NCBI GenBank assembly: GCA_022760475.1
Contig: JALEFZ010000066.1
Span: 1-64,000 of the forward strand
Direction: 5' to 3'
Source of the DNA: Bacteroidia bacterium
GTDB lineage: Bacteria > Bacteroidota > Bacteroidia > J057
Length of the DNA stretch: 64,000 bases
Part shown: piece after piece, positions 35,700 through 45,342 of the stretch
Layout of the letters: every line of letters starts with the position of its first letter
How positions within the stretch are numbered: the stretch's first letter is position 1
Translations under genes and position numbers: made by a program
Notes under the pieces: model-generated
What the model saw: the letters and a program-made list of their open reading frames with translations, nothing else
Database searches by the model: none
What the model was told of the DNA's origin: nothing

Positions 35700-38600
35700 A
35701 TGAAAAAAAATGGACAACTACGCTACCAACTAATCCGAATCATGAGGATTACATCTGTACATCTACTATTTATTTTTCTTTCAGTAGCCATGCTGGAGGC
35801 AAATAATGGGTATGGCCAAAAAATTTTAAAAAAGAAATTGAGTATCAAACTTGATAAAGCGGAACTTGTTGACGCTTTGGAAGATATAGAGCAACAAACA
35901 AACATAACCTTTACTTACAGCCCCCAAAAGATCGATCTTGGGGCTAAGGTCTCGATCTATGCAAAGAAGAAAGAGTTGGGTTCAATACTGGATGAATTGT
36001 GCCCCAAACTGGGCTTGAATTATGAGGTATTCAATGAGAAAACCATTGTATTGATGGATGCTCAAAATTCAGATCCATTCTTAAAACAGATACAATTACA
36101 AATTTCTGGCAGAGTTATCAATTCAGAAGGTGTTCCAATAATTGGAGCTACTATCCTGATCAAGAATACAACTTTGGGAACCAATACAGATGAAAATGGG
36201 GAGTTTTCAATTAAATGTGATCCAAATAGCACCTTATTGGTTTCCTATATAGGATTTGAGGTCAAGGAGGTCCCTATTGGCACGGAGAACGATACCCTGG
36301 AAATTGTGTTGACTGGACAACTGAGTCTGGATGGAGTCACTGTGCTTGGGTCCAGGGGACGTCCACGCACACAGTTAGAAACTGTAGCTCCGATTGATGT
36401 TATTAACAATACAGTCCTCCAATCATCACCACAGAATGAGCTTGCGCAGGTGCTACAATATGCGGCGCCTTCCTTTCACTCTACCAAACAAAACATTGGT
36501 CATGGTTCTGACCACATTGATCCCATGACACTTCGTGGTCTGGGTGCGGACCAGACCCTTGTTTTAATCAATGGAAAGAGGAGACACGCAACTTCTCTGA
36601 TGAATGTAAATGGGACAGTTGGACGTGGGCAGGTAGGTACAGACCTGAATTCCATTCCCATGGCAGCGGTTGAAAGAATAGAGGTATTGAGAGATGGTGC
36701 AGCAGCCCAATATGGTTCAGATGCCATTGCCGGGGTAATCAACATTGTCCTCAAAAAGAACATTAACAAAGGCCAAATCAACGTAAGGACAGGTTTTTTG
36801 GCAGCTCCACCTGAGGCTCCATCCTGGTTGAATGAGTTTAACCCCTACAACGATAATCCGGATCTGACATCCGTTCAAGGCCTGGGAGGGGGAGAGAATA
36901 TCCAGGTAAGTGCAAATTATGGCTTGGCAGTGGGTAAAAAGGGAGGTTTCCTGAATATGACCCTTAATTACCTTCGCAAAAATCCTTTCAACAGGATGGA
37001 CGACTATACCATTGAGATGTTTTCTGATGAAAGAAGAGGCGATCCTATTGCAGAGTTTGCGGCATTCAATCAAAGTGATCCTGTTGCTATTGCAGCCTAC
37101 AATGAAAGATGGGGTGCAACATTTGGAACGGCAATTGTCAATCCACTCAATGATTTCCACGGAAGAAGGGTTGCCAATATGGGAGGTTCCGGTACAACCA
37201 ATGCCGGTATCATGTTCAATGGGGAGTTGCCACTGAATGAAAATTCTACCTTTTACACTTTCGGGGGTTATAATTATCGCCTGGGACAGGCGACAGGCTT
37301 TGTTCGTCGTCCCAACCAAACAGGTAGACAATCAGGTCTATGGCCATTGGGTTTCTCGCCGCACCTGGATTCTGACATCCAAGACTTCTCAGCAGCAGCA
37401 GGAGTCAGGTCTTTGTACAAAGGCTGGAAAGTAGATTTGAGCAATACCTATGGAGGCAATTCCTTTGCATGGACCATTTTCAATTCCAATAATGCATCAC
37501 TGGGGTTGGAGTCGCCAACCAGCTTCTACGCAGGTGGACTGAAGTATGCCCAAAATGTAATTGATCTGGATGTTTCCAGAAACATTGACGTTGGTTTTCC
37601 ATTGAATACGGCTTTTGGGGCAGAGTTTCGCCTGGAAAACTTCCAACAAATGGCTGGTCAGGATGAGTCGTGGCAAAACTATGATGGAGGGATAAAAGAA
37701 GCAGGAAGTCAGGTATTTCCGGGTTATCAAAGGGGAAATATCACTGATAAGTACAGGTTCAACTCCGGTGTTTATGCTGATTTTGAGGCAGAGTTTACCA
37801 AGAATTGGCTTCTGGCAGTTGCGGGTCGATTCGAAGAATACTCAGACTTTGGAAACAACTTTAGCTGGAAGGCAGCTACCCGCTACAGAATTACCCCACA
37901 GCTTACTGTGCGTGGGGCTGTCAGTACGGGTTTTAGGGCCCCATCCCTTCCACAGAAATATTTCAGCAGCTATACCCTTCAGTTTATTACAACTCCTATT
38001 GGGATTGATGGAGTAAACATCGCCCATTTGAACGACGATAGCCATGTAACCCGTCAATTTGGAATTGAAAACCTCAGGCCAGAGACTTCCCAAAACATCA
38101 GTTTTGGTATTACAGCCAAGCCACTTCCGAACCTTTCGCTAACCATTGATGCGTATCAAATTGAAATCAAGGATAGAATTGGAATCACGGGCAGATTCAA
38201 TGGAGGTCAAGACCCTCGATTTGCTGCTATACTAGATTCTTCAGGCCTTTCACAGGTTCAGTTTATGACCAATGCAGTTGACACCCGCACCAGGGGCCTT
38301 GATTTTGTCATGAATTACCTCATTCCGATAAAAAGTGGCAGCCTTACCCTAACTGCAGCAGGTAACTTTACTGAAACCATGATACCTAGGGATGCGAATG
38401 GGGATCCAGTTATCAAAACAGGCGATTTCCTTGCAGGATTTGGTACAGTTCTCTTCAACAGAGAAGAGATTTCAAGGCTTGAAGTAGCTCAGCCCAGAAG
38501 TAAAATCATCCTGGGTGCCAACCTTAAACTTGGTGGATTTACCATAAATGTAAACGCAACCCGATTTGGAGAGATTCAGTATATTCATCCTATTGCTGAT

Positions 38601-38867
38601 CCAAGAGCCAATGCCTGGAAGGACGGAGCTATCGAGACCTTGGACCAGACTTTTTCACCAAAGATTCTTACTGACGTAGACCTAAGCTATGATATTGTTG
38701 AGGGAGTCCGTATTGGAATTGGGGGGTCAAATATTTTTAACGTTTATCCTGATAGACACACACATTCCGCAAACTATGGGGGGGGCATGTTCCCATATAG
38801 TCGTCGTGTTTCCCAATTCGGTTTGTCTGGGGCCGGATTCTACGGAAGGCTAAACTTCAACTTCTAA
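35700..38867 (+). CDS. TonB-dependent outer-membrane receptor with STN signalling domain
   Basis: 1055 residues. Signal peptide (to ~41), STN domain (~45-115, KLDKAELVDALEDIEQQTNI), carboxypeptidase-regulatory-like domain (~130-215, ISGRVINSEGVPIIGATILIKN), plug (~225-355, TLRGLGADQTLVLINGKRR and RIEVLRDGAAAQYGSDAIAGVINI) and a 22-strand barrel to the terminal Phe (FYGRLNFNF). With FecI and FecR upstream it forms a regulated uptake unit. No SusD partner follows, so small ligands such as siderophores, vitamins or metals are as likely as glycans. A G8 run (38778-38785) near the 3' end is noted separately. Confidence 0.95.
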   Translation: MKKNGQLRYQLIRIMRITSVHLLFIFLSVAMLEANNGYGQKILKKKLSIKLDKAELVDALEDIEQQTNITFTYSPQKIDLGAKVSIYAKKKELGSILDELCPKLGLNYEVFNEKTIVLMDAQNSDPFLKQIQLQISGRVINSEGVPIIGATILIKNTTLGTNTDENGEFSIKCDPNSTLLVSYIGFEVKEVPIGTENDTLEIVLTGQLSLDGVTVLGSRGRPRTQLETVAPIDVINNTVLQSSPQNELAQVLQYAAPSFHSTKQNIGHGSDHIDPMTLRGLGADQTLVLINGKRRHATSLMNVNGTVGRGQVGTDLNSIPMAAVERIEVLRDGAAAQYGSDAIAGVINIVLKKNINKGQINVRTGFLAAPPEAPSWLNEFNPYNDNPDLTSVQGLGGGENIQVSANYGLAVGKKGGFLNMTLNYLRKNPFNRMDDYTIEMFSDERRGDPIAEFAAFNQSDPVAIAAYNERWGATFGTAIVNPLNDFHGRRVANMGGSGTTNAGIMFNGELPLNENSTFYTFGGYNYRLGQATGFVRRPNQTGRQSGLWPLGFSPHLDSDIQDFSAAAGVRSLYKGWKVDLSNTYGGNSFAWTIFNSNNASLGLESPTSFYAGGLKYAQNVIDLDVSRNIDVGFPLNTAFGAEFRLENFQQMAGQDESWQNYDGGIKEAGSQVFPGYQRGNITDKYRFNSGVYADFEAEFTKNWLLAVAGRFEEYSDFGNNFSWKAATRYRITPQLTVRGAVSTGFRAPSLPQKYFSSYTLQFITTPIGIDGVNIAHLNDDSHVTRQFGIENLRPETSQNISFGITAKPLPNLSLTIDAYQIEIKDRIGITGRFNGGQDPRFAAILDSSGLSQVQFMTNAVDTRTRGLDFVMNYLIPIKSGSLTLTAAGNFTETMIPRDANGDPVIKTGDFLAGFGTVLFNREEISRLEVAQPRSKIILGANLKLGGFTINVNATRFGEIQYIHPIADPRANAWKDGAIETLDQTFSPKILTDVDLSYDIVEGVRIGIGGSNIFNVYPDRHTHSANYGGGMFPYSRRVSQFGLSGAGFYGRLNFNF

Positions 38868-38903
38868 GTTTTACTGGTCTTCACTTTTTGCTTTCCTCAC
38901 TCA

Positions 38904-38971
38904 GCAGAGTTCAGGAGCGGAAGGGACTTCATAGCAATCATAGCTTCCGGTCTCCTGACTCTGCATTTTTT
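38904..38971 (+). terminator. Terminator of the receptor gene, directly before the DASS gene
   Basis: Long interrupted stem: GCAGAG (38904-38909), TCAGGAG, CGGAAG on the left with CTTCCG, CTCCTGA, CTCTGC (38944-38964) on the right, then T6 at 38966-38971. The U tract ends only 11 bp before the next ATG. Confidence 0.8.
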
Positions 38972-38981
38972 CTTCTTCCAA

Positions 38982-40430
38982 ATGAACAACACTACTTGGA
39001 TCAAAAGCATGGGATTGGTTCTTGGGCCTGTGGCCTTTAGCTGCTTCCTGTGGACGGAGTTTCCCCAGATTTCTGAAAATGCCAACCTTGTCATAGGTAT
39101 GGCCTGTTGGATGATTATCTGGTGGATCAGCGAGGCGGTTTCAATTTCGGTTACTGCCCTTCTTCCCATCACTTTATTCCCTCTTTTGGGGATCATGGAC
39201 ATAAAATCTGTAAGCGCATTTTATGCCAGCCCCATAGTTTACCTGTTTTTTGGGGGATTTGTAATGGCTCTGGCTTTGGAGAAGGTAAACCTCCACAAGC
39301 GGATCGCAATAAATATTCTCAAGTTGACGGGAACCCATGCAGACGGGATTGTATTTGGGTTCATGCTGTCTACCGCCTTGATGAGCATGTGGATTTCAAA
39401 TACGGCCAGTACAGTTGTGATGTTACCTATTGCCATTTCTGTGATAAACCTTCTTTTAACAGATCCTTCAAAAATGAGCAAGGGACAACGAGCATTTTGC
39501 CTTACGATCATGCTAGGAATCGCATTTGGAGCAAATATTGGTGGAATGGCCACACTCATAGGTACCCCTCCAAATTCAGTCATGCTTGCATTTATGGAAA
39601 ACCAATACCAAATCGAAATAGATTTCCTGCGGTGGATGTTGATGGGTGTACCATTTTCCATGATCCTTTTATTGACTACTTTTTATATTCTTGTTCGGGT
39701 ATTTTACCCTAATGGCATGGGCAAGGTGGAAGAAGCCCAATCCATTATTGAAGCAGAACTGAAGCAGCTCGGCTCTATGGGAAGGGGGGAAAAAATAGTA
39801 AGTGTCATTTTTATCCTGGCGGCATTGATGTGGATTCTTCGCTCGCAAATCAATGTTCTAATTCCCCAAGCCCATCTCACAGACACCAACATCAGCCTTA
39901 TGGCAGCCTTGCTATTGTTCATCACCCCTATAGACTGGCGAGAACATAAATTTGCATTAGCATGGAAGGACACTGAAAAACTTCCCTGGGGAATTTTAAT
40001 TCTCTTTGGAGGAGGATTGGCCCTGGCGGCGGGGCTTTCAGAGGTCGGTTTGATAGATTTTATAGGTGATTACCTTTCCTCCCAAAAAAATTGGCCAGTT
40101 ATTGCCATCACCTCCATTTTGATCTTTTTGATGCTATTCATGACGGAACTGATTGGCAATGTGGCTCTGGTTACCATTTTGGTTCCATTGGTAGCAGGTA
40201 TTTCTCAAGGAATTGGGGTTTCTATGCTTGAATTGGTTATTCCTGTTACACTGGCTTCAAGTTGTGCATTCATGCTTCCAATGGCTACTCCACCAAATGC
40301 CATTGTTTTTGCGAGTGGACATATTAAGGTTTTTGAAATGGCCAGGGTAGGTTTTTTCTTAAATCTAATTTCAGTTGTCTTCCTAATTGCCCTTTCCAGA
40401 TGGATAATCCCATTTATTTTTCAGGTATGA
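38982..40430 (+). CDS. DASS (SLC13) family anion symporter
   Basis: 482 residues with about 12 membrane segments. Both SNT-type motifs of the family are seen: MSMWISNTAST in the first half and the GNVALVTILVP region with ATPPNAIVFASG in the second. VCCs of this family move succinate, citrate, other dicarboxylates or sulfate with sodium. Which anion cannot be read here. The ATG at 38982 follows a terminator by 11 bp, and no other upstream start fits. Confidence 0.88.
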   Translation: MNNTTWIKSMGLVLGPVAFSCFLWTEFPQISENANLVIGMACWMIIWWISEAVSISVTALLPITLFPLLGIMDIKSVSAFYASPIVYLFFGGFVMALALEKVNLHKRIAINILKLTGTHADGIVFGFMLSTALMSMWISNTASTVVMLPIAISVINLLLTDPSKMSKGQRAFCLTIMLGIAFGANIGGMATLIGTPPNSVMLAFMENQYQIEIDFLRWMLMGVPFSMILLLTTFYILVRVFYPNGMGKVEEAQSIIEAELKQLGSMGRGEKIVSVIFILAALMWILRSQINVLIPQAHLTDTNISLMAALLLFITPIDWREHKFALAWKDTEKLPWGILILFGGGLALAAGLSEVGLIDFIGDYLSSQKNWPVIAITSILIFLMLFMTELIGNVALVTILVPLVAGISQGIGVSMLELVIPVTLASSCAFMLPMATPPNAIVFASGHIKVFEMARVGFFLNLISVVFLIALSRWIIPFIFQV

Positions 40431-40538
40431 ATGGGTAATAGATTCACGCAAAAAATAAAAGGTCGTAAATCAATTCAAACTTCATTAACATGCAATTCCA
40501 AAGATTTATTAACATTGCACATATGTTGCTAAATGAAT

Positions 40539-40554
40539 GTCAGTTATAACTGAC
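40539..40554. promoter_or_regulatory. Perfect palindrome upstream of arginase (operator candidate)
   Basis: GTCAGTTATAACTGAC, a perfect 16-bp palindrome 20 bp before the arginase ATG. Its size and position suit a dimeric repressor site. It is not followed by a U tract. Confidence 0.5.
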
Positions 40555-40574
40555 TTACGATCAAATACTACTAC

Positions 40575-41522
40575 ATGCTGCCCATTAAAATTATTAAAAA
40601 TCGCTCCGATATTGGAGCCGGAACCCGTGGTTCGGACATGGGAATCGATGCCATCGAAATTGCTGCCATTAATGCAGACAACAATTACTTCACCCGATAC
40701 CCTTATGTAGAACTTGATACGGACAACGAAACCGTTTATAACAAGGTAAAAACAAGTTTTGCCAAGAGGATCACCCATGTGGCTGAACAATGCCAAAGGG
40801 TCTCAGAAGCGGTAAAGGAAGCACTCGAACAAAAGTACTTTCCCGTAGTCCTTTCAGGAGACCACTCATCTGCACTAGGTACCTTGAGCGGAGTCAAGGC
40901 ACACCATTGGGACAAAAGAATGGGGGTAATTTGGATTGATGCCCATGCAGATCTCCATTCGCCTTATACTTCTCCTTCAGGAAATGTGCATGGAATGCCA
41001 CTTGCAGCAGCCCTTGGGGAAGACAATACTGAACTTCAAATCAATGAGGTAGCCGAAGACACTGAAATCCAGTGGAACAAACTCAAAAATACGGGAACAG
41101 CAGGTCCAAAAGTCTTGCCTGCTGATCTGATTTTCTTTGGGGTAAGAGATACTGAAGAACCAGAAGACAAACTGCGAGAAAGGCTGAATATCAAGAATTA
41201 TCCCGTTCATGAAATCAGGTACCGAGGACTTGAAACCTGCCTTCAAGAAGCGATTGAACAACTTTCGGAATGTGATGTGCTCTATATTTCATTTGATGTA
41301 GATAGCATGGACTGCGACCTGGTTTCAAAAGGCACAGGTACACCTGTTTCCAAGGGTTTTGACCCGGAGGAAGTAAAACAGATCATTACCAACCTGATGG
41401 ATACGGACAAGGTAGTTTGCCTCGAAGTAACAGAAGTAAACCCCTTGTTGGATCACAAGGGAAATAAAATGGCAGAAACAGCATTTGAAATACTACATGC
41501 TGTTACAGGTTCCAAAGCTTAG
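40575..41522 (+). CDS. Arginase-family ureohydrolase, probably arginase
   Basis: 315 residues. All manganese-ligand motifs are present: LSGDHSSALGT, WIDAHADLHSPYTSPSGNVHG and SFDVDSMDCDLVSKGTGTPV, followed by a conserved Glu in LEVTEVNPLLD. The loop after DAHAD with Ser-Gly-Asn is typical of true arginases. It would split arginine into ornithine and urea. It lies 900 bp upstream of the arginine biosynthesis operon, with a ceramidase-like gene convergent between them. Confidence 0.88.
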   Translation: MLPIKIIKNRSDIGAGTRGSDMGIDAIEIAAINADNNYFTRYPYVELDTDNETVYNKVKTSFAKRITHVAEQCQRVSEAVKEALEQKYFPVVLSGDHSSALGTLSGVKAHHWDKRMGVIWIDAHADLHSPYTSPSGNVHGMPLAAALGEDNTELQINEVAEDTEIQWNKLKNTGTAGPKVLPADLIFFGVRDTEEPEDKLRERLNIKNYPVHEIRYRGLETCLQEAIEQLSECDVLYISFDVDSMDCDLVSKGTGTPVSKGFDPEEVKQIITNLMDTDKVVCLEVTEVNPLLDHKGNKMAETAFEILHAVTGSKA

Positions 41523-41534
41523 AGTAAATAGGAT

Positions 41535-42272
41535 TTAGGCGATTGAGCCCTCTGCTTTTGCGAGGGCTATGCTCCTTTCTCCAATCATGTAGACATATTG
41601 AAAAATGCAAAAACAAGCTACTCCTCCCAAAAGGTGCCAAAGAAAGTGAGTCCCTATTCCATCAAGGTTTTCTCTGACCCAGGGAGAAAAATCCAAAACC
41701 CTGAATGTCAATGCTCCGGCGAAAGCTGCGATGCCCCCATAGATCCACTTGCTTTGGAAGAAATCCGTTTTTCGGAGGACCAAATAAACAGGAACAATTA
41801 CAAGGACCGCCATCATGACGTAGTTGATGTTAACCTGAATGCCTTCCCTAATAGGAGAATAAACTACAGCGAAGCTGATGGCGGTGTAGATGGCTGAGAT
41901 GATCCCAAGTTGTCTCCAACTTCCTCCTGACATGATGAAGAAGTATGCCCCCGCAGCCATGCATAGGATCATGATTGGTAACCAATCCATATGAAGGAAG
42001 ATCGGGTATTGCCTAAAAAGGTGGTAGATCGTTCCTCCGATACCACCAATCAGGAGAATTCCAAGACTTACTGTCATAAAAAGGTGCTGCTTGTATTTGC
42101 CCCTAAGTATCCATGCAAAGTAAGCGGAGATGATGATAAAGAAGATCGCTGAAATCCCATTTATAGGCTCTACGACAAAGTTATCGAAGTTAGACTCTGC
42201 ATAAAGTGGTCCCATATCTCTTTGGAGGTCTTCTCCTCCCCTGTTCTGAAGTTGTAAAAGTATCTCGATCAT
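41535..42272 (-). CDS. Ceramidase-like (CREST superfamily) membrane protein
   Basis: 245 residues and seven or so membrane helices. It keeps the histidine pair THFLWHLLGG (H-x3-H) near the C-terminus and an Asp in FLHMDWLPI, plus a His in GTIYHLFRQ, the metal-site pattern of alkaline ceramidases and haemolysin III/adiponectin-receptor relatives. The Ser that stands four residues before the first His in ceramidases is a Gly here. Sphingolipids are common in Bacteroidota, so a lipid amidase role is plausible, but activity is not shown. It converges on arginase with 12 bp between. Confidence 0.7.
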   Translation of the reverse strand: MIEILLQLQNRGGEDLQRDMGPLYAESNFDNFVVEPINGISAIFFIIISAYFAWILRGKYKQHLFMTVSLGILLIGGIGGTIYHLFRQYPIFLHMDWLPIMILCMAAGAYFFIMSGGSWRQLGIISAIYTAISFAVVYSPIREGIQVNINYVMMAVLVIVPVYLVLRKTDFFQSKWIYGGIAAFAGALTFRVLDFSPWVRENLDGIGTHFLWHLLGGVACFCIFQYVYMIGERSIALAKAEGSIA

Positions 42273-42438
42273 TATTTACAAGGATGATGGTGGTTTAAAT
42301 TTTATGGGCAATGTAGCAAAAAGCCACAAATCCCCATCATTTAATGGATTTTGACAAAATTAATGATGATTGCTAGTGAATTAATAAAATTTAAAGCATT
42401 ATTTTGCCATTCTTAAACAGATTCACTCATTGAAGGGA

Positions 42439-43122
42439 ATGGAAATAGTAGTTAAAGTGGCCTCAAAAGAGGATGAATCCTTTGCCGAGGCAATCTGTAA
42501 AATGATTGAGGAGGCTGCAAAAGCCCGTGGTACCGGTATCGCCAAGCGTAAGGCCTCCTACATTCAGAAAAAGATTCAGGCTGAAAATGCAGTCATTGCC
42601 CTTGTAGATGGCAAGTTGGCTGGCTTTTGCTACATCGAGACCTGGGAGCATGGCAGATATGTGGCCAATTCAGGATTGATCGTTAATCCCGAATTTAGGA
42701 AAATGGGACTTGCCAAAAAGATCAAAAAAAGGGCATTCGAGCTGTCAAAAGAGAAATTTCCTAACTCTAAGATGTTTGGTATCACTACCAGCCTGGCGGT
42801 TATGAAAATCAATGCCGACCTTGGTTACAAGCCCGTTACCTTCTCCGAACTCACCCAGGACGAAGTCTTCTGGAGTGGCTGTAGTTCCTGCCCCAACTAT
42901 GATATCCTGACCAGGAATGACCGTAAGCTTTGTCTTTGTACCGGAATGCTTTATAAGCCAGGAGAGGAAGACAAAAAAGAGCAAGAAAACAAGGATAAGG
43001 AGGTCGAATTGAAGCAGCGTTGGGAAAGGTATAAAGAACATCTTCGCAAGCGCAACAGCAATAAAATTCTGCAAAGGATCTGGGACAACCTTTTCAAAAA
43101 GGAATCTGCTCCAAAAAAATAA
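42439..43122 (+). CDS. GNAT-family N-acetyltransferase with Cys cluster, first gene of the arginine operon
   Basis: From the ATG at 42439 the product has 227 residues (a TTG nine bases earlier is ignored). The GNAT core runs VIALVDGKLAGFCYIETWEHG, NSGLIVNPEFRKMGLAKKI (acyl-CoA motif). A C-terminal SGCSSCPNY...LCLCTG holds four cysteines in C-x2-C and C-x-C spacing, possibly a metal site. The rest is a basic coiled tail. It stands 27 bp before argG, as in many Bacteroidota arginine clusters, which suggests it is the enzyme that acylates glutamate at the first step, replacing ArgA/ArgJ. That role is an inference from position. Confidence 0.78.
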   Translation: MEIVVKVASKEDESFAEAICKMIEEAAKARGTGIAKRKASYIQKKIQAENAVIALVDGKLAGFCYIETWEHGRYVANSGLIVNPEFRKMGLAKKIKKRAFELSKEKFPNSKMFGITTSLAVMKINADLGYKPVTFSELTQDEVFWSGCSSCPNYDILTRNDRKLCLCTGMLYKPGEEDKKEQENKDKEVELKQRWERYKEHLRKRNSNKILQRIWDNLFKKESAPKK

Positions 43123-43149
43123 TTCACATTTCCAGGAACAATATTTTAC

Positions 43150-44370
43150 ATGGAAAAGCTAGTATTGGCGTATTCGGGAGGCTTGGATACCTCCTATTGT
43201 GTGGCCTACCTCAAAGAACAAGGCTACGAAGTGCATGCTGCAACAGTTAACACTGGCAGCTTCTCCCAGGAAGAACTCAGAGGGATTGAGGAAAGAGCTT
43301 TCCAGTTGGGCGTGAGCTCTTTTGAAGTGTTGGAGGAGACCAGATCCTATTATGAAAAATGTGTCAGGTATCTCCTTTACGGGAATATCCTGAAAAATCA
43401 TACTTACCCCCTTTCTGTAAGTGCAGAAAGGATGTTCCAGGCGCTTGCCATCGCACAGTATGCGAAAAAGCTCAATGCAAATGCCATTGCACATGGTTCT
43501 ACAGGAGCAGGAAATGACCAGGTTCGCTTCGACCTTGCTTTCCAAATCCTGATGCCACAAGCCAAGATTATTACCCCGATCAGGGATCAAAAACTTTCCA
43601 GAGAAGAAGAGGTCAAATTCCTGCAGGAAAGAGGGGTTAACATCAGCATGGAAAAAGCCCAATACTCTATCAATAAGGGTCTTTGGGGGACTTCTGTAGG
43701 AGGAAAAGAGACCTTGAACTCTTGGGATTCTCTACCTGAGGAGGCCTACCCTACCCAACTGGGGACCAAGGGATATTTAGAAACCGTCCTACACTTTGAC
43801 AAGGGGGAATTCATCGGCATTGACGAGCAAAGATTTGACCATCCCGTTGCCGCTATAGAAGCTCTGGATGAACTGGCAAAACCCTATGCCATTGGCAGGG
43901 ACACCCATGTAGGCGATACGATTATTGGGATCAAGGGAAGGGTTGGATTTGAAGCTGCTGCTCCCCTTATATTAATCAAGGCTCACCAATTGATGGAGAA
44001 GCATGTACTCAGCAAGTGGCAGATGCATTGGAAAGATCAGTTGGCCAACTGGTACGGCATGCTTCTACATGAGGGTCAATTCCTAGAACCAGTAATGAGA
44101 AACATAGAAGGATTCTTGACGGATACACAAAAAACCGTTTCGGGAAAAGTGAGGGTCAGATTGAGTCCTTATCGATTTGATATCCTTGGAATTGAATCCC
44201 CCCATGACCTGATGGCTAGCAAATTTGGGACTTATGGAGAAATGAATCGTGCCTGGTCAGGGGAAGATGTAAAAGGATTCACAAAAATTCTCTCCAATTC
44301 TCACAACATTTATTATCAGGTAAATGAAGATCTGATGGATTTGAATGCCAATAAGTCTGAAAATGAATAA
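43150..44370 (+). CDS. argG: Argininosuccinate synthase
   Basis: 406 residues, usual length. The PP-loop ATP motif AYSGGLDTSYC is at 6-16, followed by HGSTGAGNDQVRFDL and GTKGYLETVLHFD. It joins citrulline and aspartate with ATP in arginine synthesis. Part of the operon GNAT-argG-argC-argF'-argB-argE; its stop overlaps the argC start by 8 bp, implying coupled translation. Confidence 0.95.
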   Translation: MEKLVLAYSGGLDTSYCVAYLKEQGYEVHAATVNTGSFSQEELRGIEERAFQLGVSSFEVLEETRSYYEKCVRYLLYGNILKNHTYPLSVSAERMFQALAIAQYAKKLNANAIAHGSTGAGNDQVRFDLAFQILMPQAKIITPIRDQKLSREEEVKFLQERGVNISMEKAQYSINKGLWGTSVGGKETLNSWDSLPEEAYPTQLGTKGYLETVLHFDKGEFIGIDEQRFDHPVAAIEALDELAKPYAIGRDTHVGDTIIGIKGRVGFEAAAPLILIKAHQLMEKHVLSKWQMHWKDQLANWYGMLLHEGQFLEPVMRNIEGFLTDTQKTVSGKVRVRLSPYRFDILGIESPHDLMASKFGTYGEMNRAWSGEDVKGFTKILSNSHNIYYQVNEDLMDLNANKSENE

Positions 44371-45334
44371 GATTAAAGTCGGAATTGTAGGTGGAGCAGG
44401 CTACACGGCAGGAGAACTAAGTAGAATCCTGATTCACCACCCACAGGCTGAAATAAGCTGGGCCCAGAGCAGCAGTCAGGCAGGTAAATACCTGCATGAA
44501 GTGCATAGCGACCTTCTTGGTGAAAGTGAATTGCGCTTTTCTACTCAAATGGAGGGGGAAGTTGATCTGATTTTTTTCTGTGGGGGCCATGGAAAGACCA
44601 AGCCCTTTCTTGAAGCTAATGAGATTTCGGATAAAGTAAAGCTGATTGACTTGAGCAATGAGTTTCGCCTTGAAAGCACAGATCACAACTTCATCTATGG
44701 ACTCCCAGAACTCAACAGAGAAAAGATTAAACATGCAAGTAAAATAGCCAACCCAGGTTGCTTTGCTACCTGTATACAATTGGGATTGTTGCCTCTGGCC
44801 CATTCAGGCAAATGGAAGTCCGAAGCCCATGTCTCAGGCATTACAGGTTCGACAGGTGCCGGTCAACAACCGAGGCCAACTACCCACTTTTCATGGCGCA
44901 GCCACAACCTTTCTACTTATAAGGCATTTACGCATCAGCATCTTGGCGAAATCCGTCAAAGCCTTGAACAGGCCAGCGGAGAGATTGGCCCCAAAATCCA
45001 TTTTGTTCCCATGAGGGGACCGTTTAGCAGGGGCATTCTGGTATCGACCCACCTGAAATCAGATTGGTCGGAGGCAGAGGCAAGGGAATATTACAGCAAT
45101 TATTATTCTGACCATCCATTTACCCATTATTCTGAAACCAACCCACACCTCAAACAAGTGGTCAATACCAATAAGGCCGTGGTATATGTTGAAAAATTCG
45201 AAGACCAGCTCCACATAGTTTCAGTCATTGACAACCTCTTAAAAGGTGCTTCGGGACAGGCAGTTCAGAACATGAATTTGATGTTTGGATTGGCAGAAGG
45301 TACGGGATTGGGATTAAAGGCAAGTGCTTTTTAA
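44363..45334 (+). CDS. argC: N-acetyl-gamma-glutamyl-phosphate reductase
   Basis: From the ATG at 44363 (MNKIKVGIVGGAGYTAGELS) the product has 323 residues. The NADP site is GIVGGAGYTAGE and the catalytic Cys lies in NPGCFATC. GSTGAGQQPRPTTHFSWRSHNL also fits ArgC. It reduces acylglutamyl phosphate to the semialdehyde. The ATG lies inside the 3' end of argG (8-bp overlap). Confidence 0.95.
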   Translation: MNKIKVGIVGGAGYTAGELSRILIHHPQAEISWAQSSSQAGKYLHEVHSDLLGESELRFSTQMEGEVDLIFFCGGHGKTKPFLEANEISDKVKLIDLSNEFRLESTDHNFIYGLPELNREKIKHASKIANPGCFATCIQLGLLPLAHSGKWKSEAHVSGITGSTGAGQQPRPTTHFSWRSHNLSTYKAFTHQHLGEIRQSLEQASGEIGPKIHFVPMRGPFSRGILVSTHLKSDWSEAEAREYYSNYYSDHPFTHYSETNPHLKQVVNTNKAVVYVEKFEDQLHIVSVIDNLLKGASGQAVQNMNLMFGLAEGTGLGLKASAF

Positions 45335-45342
45335 TTTTGACT

